A DNA stretch of 64,000 nucleotides from Lelliottia jeotgali (GTDB taxonomy: Bacteria; Pseudomonadota; Gammaproteobacteria; Enterobacterales; Enterobacteriaceae): positions 62,001-126,000 of the forward strand of contig CP018628.1 in the NCBI GenBank assembly GCA_002271215.1, read 5' to 3'. The stretch's first letter is position 1. Each line of letters starts with the position of its first letter. Made by a program: the position numbers and the translations under genes. The notes beneath the pieces are model-generated. The model did no database searches, was not told the origin of the DNA, and saw only the letters and a program-made list of their open reading frames with translations. This document shows positions 7,531-14,029 of this stretch, in pieces.

Positions 7531-7749
7531 TTACTGTATTTTAGTAACTGCATATGCGCGTGGACCTTTACTTTGAGTTTGAATAACAAACGCGACTTTA
7601 TCTCCGGGGGTAAGCTCTTTATGCTCATGATTAATCTCTTCGTAGAAGAAAAATACATCTTTTCCTTTTTCACGAGTAATAAATCCAAAACCCTTGAATG
7701 AGTCAAAAGTTTTAACAATCCCGTATTCAATATTTTTACTGTCGGTCAT
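7531..7749 (-). CDS. Cold-shock-domain protein, retron-associated
   Basis: 72 residues from ATG 7749, which overlaps the stop of the reverse transcriptase gene as ATGA; a TTG six bases upstream is the alternative start. The single OB-fold cold-shock domain has YGIVKTFDSFKGFGFI (RNP1-like KGFGFI) and DVFFFYEEI in place of the usual DVFVHFSAI, then GDKVAFVIQTQSKGPRAYAVTKI. It should bind single-stranded nucleic acid. The RNP2 histidine is replaced by Phe/Tyr, and the base composition is AT-rich, so this is not one of the chromosomal csp paralogs. Tight coupling to the RT suggests the accessory or effector protein of a retron. From memory, Salmonella retron Se72 has a cold-shock partner; this should be checked. 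Confidence 0.85.
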   Translation of the reverse strand: MTDSKNIEYGIVKTFDSFKGFGFITREKGKDVFFFYEEINHEHKELTPGDKVAFVIQTQSKGPRAYAVTKIQ

Positions 7750-8987
7750 TCCCAAATCTCTCTTTTGGTTGGTAATAATGGGAAATGATTTTTTATTTTA
7801 TTTCGCCATATTTTACTTAATGCATTATTGTTTCTAGCTAGAATGCCTAATTTTCCAATCAGTTTATTTATAATATCTAATTGTCCAATTGAGAGATCAA
7901 TTTTATTATTGAATCTTAATACTCTCCGACACTCTCTAATTATTTTATCCTTTTCATTGTCATCATATAATGGCAAGATTGTTGCCATCCTTTTCCGTAA
8001 TTCAATGTGGTTTGATTGATCTAATCGTGTTAATTTCGCAACCATTCCAGATGTTCTATTCCAAAATGCATGGTACTCTTCTGAGTATTTATCATCTTTG
8101 AATTTATTTTCACAAATTTTAACTAGTAGCCTAATATAGCGACGATCATGTCTGGTTATTTTTGGTTTCGCATGTCCAACCCAAAGACCTGTTATTTTGA
8201 AACTATTTTTAGCATTTTTTTGTGTCTCAACTTTTGTTTTTTTATTGTTATGCTTAAGGTTATATTTCCTAAACATACCAACTACAGATTTAATATGCTC
8301 TGATATTTTTTCTTCACTAATATTATCTCTGGATGTTAAAGTAACATCGTCAAGTAAACGAGTGTAAGTTATATTTTTATTTCTAAATTTAGATACTAAA
8401 GTATATTCTGAGTTGTAAAATATAAGATTAGCTAAATATGATGAGGTACAAGCACCTTGAGGTACTTTATTTCTGTATGTTGTAAGCTTAGTTAATGTGT
8501 CAGCTACTTCGTCGGGAAAGTTAAAGAAGTTTTTATATATATCATTAATGTAACTTGACCGAATGTTATCATAAAATGATTTAATATCAATGCTTATTAT
8601 GGTTTCAGGTTTGTTTTTACAATGCAAAGCAGCATTTTCAACATAATCTCTTTTGTTTGAGTCATCTTTGATTCCACCTTGAAGATATGTTGGGTATTGA
8701 ACCTTTTCAAAAATTCTGCTATTTATTCTTTTCTGAAGTTTTTTTAACTCAAACTTAGGCTCATATACAGTCCTGTCTTTATTTTTTACTGTAATGAGAA
8801 ATTCAGTATAAGAAGAGTCAACCTTGTTGACTAAGTTAACTAATAAGTCTTTGCGAATACCTAAAGTTTTTGCAAGTATAGCAACTGATGATATAGGATT
8901 GTGAGGATAGTATGGTTTGTCCATTGCGCACCAATGTTTAAGGGGCGTAAAAGAGGTTAGGAGATAATTAGCGTCAAAATCCACCAT
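7746..8987 (-). CDS. Retron-type reverse transcriptase
   Basis: 413 residues from ATG 8987; ATG 8924 (Met22) is an alternative start that would avoid overlap with the small upstream ORF. RT motifs in order are NAALH (118-122, the retron NAxxH X-motif), ISIDIKSFYDNI (motif A, catalytic Asp 134), QGACTSSYLAN (motif B, 177-187), YTRLLDD (208-214, motif C), NNKKTKVE (motif D, 247-254) and ITGLWV (265-270, the retron VTG Y-motif). The two retron-specific motifs distinguish it from group II intron and DGR enzymes. Motif C is LLDD rather than the YxDD expected, but both catalytic aspartates remain. It is strongly AT-rich compared with its neighbours, indicating transfer. Retron RTs make msDNA from a cis-encoded ncRNA and act with a partner protein in anti-phage defence. 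Confidence 0.9.
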   Translation of the reverse strand: MVDFDANYLLTSFTPLKHWCAMDKPYYPHNPISSVAILAKTLGIRKDLLVNLVNKVDSSYTEFLITVKNKDRTVYEPKFELKKLQKRINSRIFEKVQYPTYLQGGIKDDSNKRDYVENAALHCKNKPETIISIDIKSFYDNIRSSYINDIYKNFFNFPDEVADTLTKLTTYRNKVPQGACTSSYLANLIFYNSEYTLVSKFRNKNITYTRLLDDVTLTSRDNISEEKISEHIKSVVGMFRKYNLKHNNKKTKVETQKNAKNSFKITGLWVGHAKPKITRHDRRYIRLLVKICENKFKDDKYSEEYHAFWNRTSGMVAKLTRLDQSNHIELRKRMATILPLYDDNEKDKIIRECRRVLRFNNKIDLSIGQLDIINKLIGKLGILARNNNALSKIWRNKIKNHFPLLPTKREIWE

Positions 8988-9169
8988 CCAAAACGAATGA
9001 CGTAATATAAGATGCTAACAAGTTTCATCCAATCTACTAACGTAGTCTTGGTTTCACTTTTTTTGTTTCGGTCGACTTGCACTTCAGTTTCAGGAACGTC
9101 TACTTTCTTTGAAACTGAGCTCTCGTTTTTAATCAATGTCACTTGCAGATTGAAGCTTAAATTAAACAT
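8957..9169 (-). CDS. Small predicted membrane protein upstream of the RT
   Basis: 70-codon ORF from ATG 9169, with AAGGT 8-12 bases upstream. A polar, charged N-terminal half (about residues 14-42, many K/E/D) is followed by a hydrophobic C-terminal helix (MKLVSILYYVIRFGWWILTL) that could span the inner membrane. Its end overlaps the RT start by 31 bp in another frame. I do not recognise the family. It could be a third retron component, but the same DNA has inverted repeats that might instead be retron ncRNA, so its protein-coding status is not certain. Confidence 0.5.
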   Translation of the reverse strand: MFNLSFNLQVTLIKNESSVSKKVDVPETEVQVDRNKKSETKTTLVDWMKLVSILYYVIRFGWWILTLIIS

Positions 9170-9174
9170 GAAAT

Positions 9175-9235
9175 TTACCTTTTTGGTTATAGTGCAGAAT
9201 TGCACTGCCAGACCAAGTAAATTTACTGAAGGTAA
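9175..9235 (-). promoter_or_regulatory. Nested stem-loop covering the ribosome-binding site of the small membrane ORF
   Basis: There are three successive pairings: TTACCTT (9175-9181)/AAGGTAA (9229-9235), TTGGT (9183-9187)/ACCAA (9212-9216), and AGTGCA (9191-9196)/TGCACT (9201-9206) with a 4-base loop. In the transcript the outer arm contains the AAGGT that would serve as Shine-Dalgarno for ATG 9169. Folding could therefore shut translation, or the structure may belong to a retron ncRNA. Confidence 0.5.
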
Positions 9236-9267
9236 TATTATCGACCTAACAACTCCTAACCCTATAC

Positions 9268-9623
9268 GCCAGACAACTGTCGGCAATATCGTCCAGAAAA
9301 GATGAAGCAATCCACTTCGGCCTCATATTCCTTTGATATCCCCTCATGACCGGTCATGATCCCAATGGGATCGCCTTTCGGCGTCGGTACCTTCACAAAA
9401 GTGACATTTTAAAGAGCGGCAACAGGCGAAGTACACCCGTATGTTGCGGTAAGAATCATACACTTATTATTTCAATGAATGCAATAATATTTTTATATAG
9501 TTCAAACTTTAGAAACTAGATCAGGTTAATAGCCAACTTGGCTAACTTAAGATTGATTGCCTAAACGTAATGAGTTGTGGTGGTATTTGAAATTGATTTA
9601 GATTACGAACTCTTCTTGAGAAT
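9268..9623. other. Hairpin-rich non-coding stretch between the retron locus and selC
   Basis: I find no convincing gene here. It contains an array of inverted repeats: 9268-9284 (GCC.GACA type with one bulge), a perfect 16-bp palindrome TCATGACCGGTCATGA at 9344-9359, GATCCCAATGGGATC at 9358-9372, CGCC/GGCG at 9372-9383 (a GAAA tetraloop on the reverse strand), TCAC/GTGA at 9393-9404 and GCAACA/TGTTGC at 9419-9447. Further right, TAGCCAACTTGGCTA lies at about 9530-9544. The 9448-9600 part is AT-rich and could hold the promoter of the leftward locus. This may be mobile-element remnant or structured RNA. Confidence 0.6.
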
Positions 9624-9718
9624 TGGCGGAAGATCACAGGAGTCGAACCTGCCCGGGAACGCTGGCGTCCCCAACTGGATTTGAAATCCAGCCACCTCAC
9701 CGGAGATGACGATCTTCC
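9624..9718 (-). tRNA. selC: tRNA-Sec (anticodon UCA)
   Basis: The 95-nt gene on the reverse strand begins GGAAGATC and ends GATCTTCCGCCA. It has the long acceptor and extended variable arm of selenocysteine tRNA, anticodon TCA within GGATTTCAAATCC, and T-arm GGTTCGACTCC. Length and sequence closely match E. coli selC. A TATAAT lies upstream on its strand (9750-9755) followed by a GC-rich discriminator. In E. coli it is next to yicJ, as here. Its 3' end is a classic integration target, and the AT-rich accessory region abuts it directly. Confidence 0.98.
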
Positions 9719-10003
9719 GCGCCTCGATTGCTACATGGAGGCGGTGCGCATTATAGCTACTTTCAGGCATTTACCACATCATTTCGCACAGTTTTTTCAT
9801 CCTTCCTTGACCTGAATTATCCCCTTTCACTTAAATCCTAAGAAAATCCTCAGGTTAGATTTTTTCTGCAACTTCTACGGCGATCACAAAAGAGAAGAAA
9901 CGTAAGCAGCTAACCAGAAAACAGAATATCCGCCCCACCGGGGATCGTTTACAACATCTGAAACCGGTCTCAGCGCCCTTACAGCGTCCAAGGATAAAAA
10001 ATA
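9719..10003. promoter_or_regulatory. Intergenic region with selC promoter and yicJ leader
   Basis: It contains the selC -10 box (complement of 9750-9755) and, for the divergent yicJI operon, an AT-rich stretch at 9780-9870. GATCACAAAA at about 9881-9890 is half of a CRP-like site; the other half is poor, so CRP control is not claimed. No gene is seen. Confidence 0.5.
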
Positions 10004-11395
10004 ATGAGCGAAATATTGTCTGTTAAGGAGAAGATTGGCTACGGCATGGGTGATGCCGCAAGCCATATCATCTTTGATAACGTCATGTTGTATATGATGT
10101 TTTTTTATACCGATATTTTCGGTATTCCCGCCGGATTTGTCGGCACCATGTTCCTGCTGGCGCGTGCGCTGGATGCGATCTCCGATCCGTGCATGGGGCT
10201 GCTCGCTGACCGTACTCGTAGTCGTTGGGGGAAATTCCGTCCGTGGATCTTATTTGGCGCGATCCCGTTTGGCATTGTCTGCGTGCTGGCGTACACCACG
10301 CCGGACCTCAGCCTGCACGGCAAAATGATTTATGCCGCCATTACCTACACGCTGCTGACCCTGCTCTACACCGTGGTCAACATCCCTTACTGCGCGCTCG
10401 GCGGCGTTATCACTAATGACCCGACGCAGCGCATCTCCCTGCAATCCTGGCGCTTCGTGCTGGCGACGGCAGGCGGCATGCTCTCTACAGTTTTGATGAT
10501 GCCGCTGGTGAAACTGATTGGCGGCGAAGACAAAGCTTTTGGCTTCCAGGGCGGGATCGCCGTGCTGTCGGTCGTCGCGTTCCTGATGCTGGCGTTCTGC
10601 TTCTTCACCACCAAAGAACGCATCCAGGTGCCGCCGAGCACCACTTCCATGCGTGAAGACCTGCGCGACATCTGGCATAACGACCAGTGGCGTGTCGTCG
10701 GCGTGCTCACCATCCTCAACATTCTCGCAGTCTGCGTGCGTGGCGGCGCAATGATGTACTACTGCACCTGGATTATCGGCTCGCCAGAAATCTTCGTCGC
10801 GTTCCTCACCACCTACTGCGTCGGCAACCTGATCGGCTCTGCGCTCGCTAAACCGCTCACCGACTGGAAATGCAAAGTCAGCATCTTCTGGTGGACCAAC
10901 GCCCTGCTGGCGGTGGCGAGTGTGGCGATGTTCTTCGTGCCGATGCATGCCACGTTCATGATGTTCAGCTTTATCTTCGTGATCGGTGTGCTGCACCAGC
11001 TGGTGACGCCAATCCAGTGGGTGATGATGTCCGACACCGTCGATTACGGCGAATGGACCAACGGCAAGCGCCTCACCGGGATTAGCTTTGCAGGCACGCT
11101 GTTTGTCCTGAAACTCGGCCTGGCGCTGGGCGGCGCGTTGATTGGCTGGATGCTGGCCGGCGGTGGCTACGATGCCGCAGCCAAAACCCAGAACAGCACC
11201 ACCATCAGCATCATCATTGGTCTGTTCACCCTGGCCCCGGCGATCTGTTACGTGCTGAGCGCGATTATCGCCAAACGCTATTACACGCTGAAAACCCCGT
11301 TCCTGACCAAAATTATGGGCGAGCTGGCGCAAGGTGCGCGCCGCAACCAGCATGAGTTCGAGACTCTGCCGGTCAGCAAAGAATTGCAGAACTAA
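10004..11395 (+). CDS. yicJ: GPH-family sugar:cation symporter YicJ
   Basis: 463 residues with about 12 hydrophobic helices and the glycoside-pentoside-hexuronide symporter signature near the N-terminus (KIGYGMGDAASHIIFD, then DAISDPCMGLLADRTRSRWGKFRPWI given in two adjoining parts). The length equals that of E. coli YicJ. It imports an oligosaccharide, probably an alpha-xyloside such as isoprimeverose, across the inner membrane with a cation; the substrate is inferred from its partner YicI. The yicI start codon follows 13 bp after its stop, forming a two-gene operon. It starts rightward from the selC intergenic region. Confidence 0.95.
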   Translation: MSEILSVKEKIGYGMGDAASHIIFDNVMLYMMFFYTDIFGIPAGFVGTMFLLARALDAISDPCMGLLADRTRSRWGKFRPWILFGAIPFGIVCVLAYTTPDLSLHGKMIYAAITYTLLTLLYTVVNIPYCALGGVITNDPTQRISLQSWRFVLATAGGMLSTVLMMPLVKLIGGEDKAFGFQGGIAVLSVVAFLMLAFCFFTTKERIQVPPSTTSMREDLRDIWHNDQWRVVGVLTILNILAVCVRGGAMMYYCTWIIGSPEIFVAFLTTYCVGNLIGSALAKPLTDWKCKVSIFWWTNALLAVASVAMFFVPMHATFMMFSFIFVIGVLHQLVTPIQWVMMSDTVDYGEWTNGKRLTGISFAGTLFVLKLGLALGGALIGWMLAGGGYDAAAKTQNSTTISIIIGLFTLAPAICYVLSAIIAKRYYTLKTPFLTKIMGELAQGARRNQHEFETLPVSKELQN

Positions 11396-11407
11396 GAGGA
11401 TGAAAGT

Positions 11408-13726
11408 ATGAAAATCAGTGACGGAAACTGGCTAATCCAACCGGGTCTGAATGTGACTTACCCGGTGCAGGTGTTCGATGTTGAGCAGCAGGGAAATGAC
11501 CTCGTGGTATACGTTGCGCCGCGCGATGTACGCGAACGCACCTGGCAGCTCGACACATTGATGTTTACGGTTCGCTTGTTCTCGCCGCAAGAAGGCATCG
11601 TCGGGGTGCGCATCGAGCATTTCCAGGGTGCGCTGGACAACGGCCCACACTATCCGCTCAACGTTCTGAAAGACGTTAATGTCCAGATTGAAAACACGGC
11701 GGAATTTGCCGAACTGAAAAGCGGCAATATCAGTGTGCGCGTCACCAAAGGCGAGTTCTGGGCGCTGGATTTCCTGCGCGATGGGCAACGTATCACTGGC
11801 AGCCAACTGAAAAACAACGGCTACGTGCAGGACGGCAATACTGACAGCAACTACATGTTCGAGCGCCTGGATCTGGGCGTCGGCGAAGCGGTGTATGGCC
11901 TCGGCGAGCGCTTTACCGCCCTGGTGCGCAACGGCCAGACGGTTGAAACCTGGAACCGCGATGGCGGTACCAGCACCGAACAGTCGTACAAAAACATTCC
12001 GTTCTACCTGACCAACCGTGGCTACGGCGTGCTGGTAAACCATCCCGAAAACGTCTCGTTTGAAGTCGGCTCGGAGAAAGTCTCCAAAGTGCAGTTCAGC
12101 GTGGAAGGCGAGTTTCTGGAATATTTTGTGATCGACGGCCCGACGCCGAAAGACGTTTTGAATCGCTATACGCAGTTCACTGGCCGCCCGGCGCTGCCGC
12201 CTGCGTGGTCGTTTGGCCTGTGGCTCACTACCTCGTTTACCACCAACTACGATGAAGCGACGGTGAACAGTTTTATCGACGGCATGGCGGAACGCGATCT
12301 GCCGCTGCACGTCTTCCACTTCGACTGTTTCTGGATGAAAGCCTTCCAGTGGTGCGATTTCGAATGGGACCCGGTGACCTTCCCGGACCCGGAAGGAATG
12401 ATTCGTCGCCTGAAAGACAAAGGGTTGAAAGTTTGCGTATGGATCAACCCGTATATTGGCCAGAAATCGCCGGTATTCAAAGAGCTAAAAGAGAAAGGCT
12501 ATCTGCTTAAACGCCCGGATGGCTCCGTGTGGCAGTGGGATAAATGGCAGCCGGGTCTGGCGATCTATGATTTTACTAATCCGGAAGCATGTCAGTGGTA
12601 CGCCGACAAGCTGAAAGGGCTGGTCGATATTGGCGTGGATTGCTTCAAAACTGACTTCGGTGAGCGTATCCCGACCGACGTGCTATGGCACGACGGCTCC
12701 GATCCGCAGAAAATGCACAACCACTACGCCTATATCTATAACGAGCTGGTGTGGGACGTGATGAAAGAGACTGTCGGCGAAGAGGAAGCGGTACTGTTTG
12801 CGCGCTCCGCGTCAGTTGGCGCGCAGAAATTCCCAGTGCACTGGGGTGGAGACTGCTACGCCAACTACGAGTCGATGGCCGAAAGTCTGCGTGGCGGGCT
12901 GTCGATTGGTCTGTCGGGCTTTGGCTTCTGGAGCCACGATATCGGCGGGTTCGAGAACACCGCGCCTGCGCATGTGTATAAACGCTGGTGCGCCTTCGGG
13001 CTGTTCTCCAGCCATAGCCGCTTGCACGGCAGCAAATCCTACCGTGTGCCGTGGGCGTACGATGATGAGTCCTGCGACGTGGTGCGCCACTTCACCCAGC
13101 TGAAATGCCGGATGATGCCGTATCTGTATCGCCAGGCGGCGCTGGCCCGCGAAGTGGGTACGCCGATGCTGCGTGCGATGATGCTCGAATTCCCGAACGA
13201 TCCGGCGTGCGATTATCTGGACCGTCAGTACATGCTTGGGGATTCGGCGATGGTTGCACCAGTATTTAGCGAGGCAGGTGATGTACAGTTTTATCTGCCG
13301 GAAGGCCGCTGGACGCATCTGTGGCATAACGACGAAGTGCAGGGTAGCCGCTGGCATAAACAGCAGCACGACTTCCAGAGTCTGCCGGTGTATGTGCGCG
13401 AAAATACCCTGCTGGCGCTCGGCAACAACAGTCAGAAGCCAGATTACGCCTGGCATGAAGGCACGGCATTCCAGTTGTTTAACCTGACTGACGGGTGCAC
13501 GGCGGTGAGTGAAATCCCTGCGGCAGACGGCTCGGTGGTGTTTACGCTGACGGCTTCTCGTCAGGGTAATACGGTGACGGTCAGAGGTGAAGGCAACGCA
13601 CAGGACTGGTCAATCTGTTTGCGCAACGTGCAGCAGCTCTCGGGCGTCAAAGGCGGGTCACATGCGGGCAGCGAATGGGGCGTGGTGGTGAAAGCGCAGG
13701 GGAGTGAGGTGATTATTCATCTGTGA
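11408..13726 (+). CDS. yicI: Alpha-xylosidase YicI (GH31)
   Basis: 772 residues, the same length as E. coli YicI, a hexameric cytosolic glycoside hydrolase of family 31 that releases alpha-D-xylose from isoprimeverose-type substrates. Visible features are an N-terminal beta-domain, the (beta/alpha)8 barrel from about residue 260, the nucleophile motif KTDFGERIP (Asp about 416), the general-acid region [10 protein letters not shown] (Asp about 482), and [11 protein letters not shown] and [19 protein letters not shown] substrate-binding loops. It follows yicJ within an operon, matching uptake to hydrolysis. AGAGGATGAAAGT precedes the ATG. Confidence 0.97.
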   Translation: MKISDGNWLIQPGLNVTYPVQVFDVEQQGNDLVVYVAPRDVRERTWQLDTLMFTVRLFSPQEGIVGVRIEHFQGALDNGPHYPLNVLKDVNVQIENTAEFAELKSGNISVRVTKGEFWALDFLRDGQRITGSQLKNNGYVQDGNTDSNYMFERLDLGVGEAVYGLGERFTALVRNGQTVETWNRDGGTSTEQSYKNIPFYLTNRGYGVLVNHPENVSFEVGSEKVSKVQFSVEGEFLEYFVIDGPTPKDVLNRYTQFTGRPALPPAWSFGLWLTTSFTTNYDEATVNSFIDGMAERDLPLHVFHFDCFWMKAFQWCDFEWDPVTFPDPEGMIRRLKDKGLKVCVWINPYIGQKSPVFKELKEKGYLLKRPDGSVWQWDKWQPGLAIYDFTNPEACQWYADKLKGLVDIGVDCFKTDFGERIPTDVLWHDGSDPQKMHNHYAYIYNELVWDVMKETVGEEEAVLFARSASVGAQKFPVHWGGDCYANYESMAESLRGGLSIGLSGFGFWSHDIGGFENTAPAHVYKRWCAFGLFSSHSRLHGSKSYRVPWAYDDESCDVVRHFTQLKCRMMPYLYRQAALAREVGTPMLRAMMLEFPNDPACDYLDRQYMLGDSAMVAPVFSEAGDVQFYLPEGRWTHLWHNDEVQGSRWHKQQHDFQSLPVYVRENTLLALGNNSQKPDYAWHEGTAFQLFNLTDGCTAVSEIPAADGSVVFTLTASRQGNTVTVRGEGNAQDWSICLRNVQQLSGVKGGSHAGSEWGVVVKAQGSEVIIHL

Positions 13727-13731
13727 TGCTT

Positions 13732-13770
13732 TCCCCTCACCCTAACCCTCTCCCCAAAGGGGCGAGGGGA
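13732..13770. repeat. Palindromic intergenic repeat (CCCTCTCCCC family)
   Basis: CCCCTCACCCTAACCCTCTC runs into CCCAAAGGGGCGAGGGGA. This is the same unit as at 4170-4206 in reverse orientation, six bases after the yicI stop. Confidence 0.8.
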
Positions 13771-13789
13771 TTTGTACGGTGGTAGATTT

Positions 13790-14007
13790 GGTTTTGTAGG
13801 CCGGGTAAGGCGGAGCCGCCACCCGGCTTTTTTGTTGGCATCTGCGCCTGAAAGTGCCCGGTGGCGCTGCGTTTTCCGGGCCTACGGTTCGGGGATATGG
13901 TTTTGTAGGCCGGGTAAGGCGGAGCCGCCACCCGGCTTTGTTGTTGGCATCTGAGCCTGAAATTGCCCGGCGGCGCTGCGCTTACCGGGCCTACGGTTTG
14001 GGGGTAA
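13790..14007. repeat. BIME: 109-bp unit of paired REP elements, tandemly duplicated
   Basis: Unit 1 (13790-13898) and unit 2 (13899-14007) align end to end with only scattered differences. Each holds two REP elements in opposite orientation: GTAGGCCGGGTAAGGCGGAG with CGCCACCCGGC, and GCCCGGTGGCGCTGCG with CCGGGCCTAC. The convergently transcribed yicI and yicH end on either side, so it may protect or terminate both transcripts. No gene lies in 13727-14029. Confidence 0.92.
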
Positions 14008-14029
14008 AGACCGCACAGCCCCTTGAGGG

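Larger units (their letters stand above)
8955..9261 (-). ncRNA. Candidate retron msr-msd RNA region (speculative)
   Basis: On the reverse strand, GGTTAGGAG (complement of 9253-9261) is perfectly complementary to CTCCTAACC (complement of 8955-8963), which lies just before Met22 of the RT. That geometry fits the a1/a2 ends of a retron transcript. Between them are a three-tier stem-loop (9175-9235) and a 9-bp stem with a 17-nt loop (9084-9092 with 9110-9118). I see no clear AGC branch-point motif, and the 70-codon ORF occupies the same stretch, so this is a candidate only. Confidence 0.25.

Noticed and set aside
8957..9310. Longer 117-codon version of the small membrane ORF
   Set aside because: Its first 47 codons run through the hairpin leader, and the ATG at 9169 has a better-placed SD.
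9741..9751. GGTGCGCA shared between the selC promoter and the sequence before RT Met22, considered as a1/a2 of the retron RNA
   Set aside because: The selC copy is part of the tRNA promoter discriminator (GCGCATTATAG), on the far side of selC and 800 bp away; the match is incidental.
9881..9890. CRP site upstream of yicJ
   Set aside because: Only one half-site (TCACA) is good; the partner half does not match TGTGA at 6-base spacing.
10250..11353. 367-codon and 295-codon reverse frames opposite yicJ and yicI
   Set aside because: Low-complexity H/Q/A/R-rich translations, no RBS, fully overlapped by well-conserved genes.
13790..14007. Direct repeats considered as a CRISPR array
   Set aside because: Only two units, no spacer/repeat alternation; each unit is a pair of REP elements.
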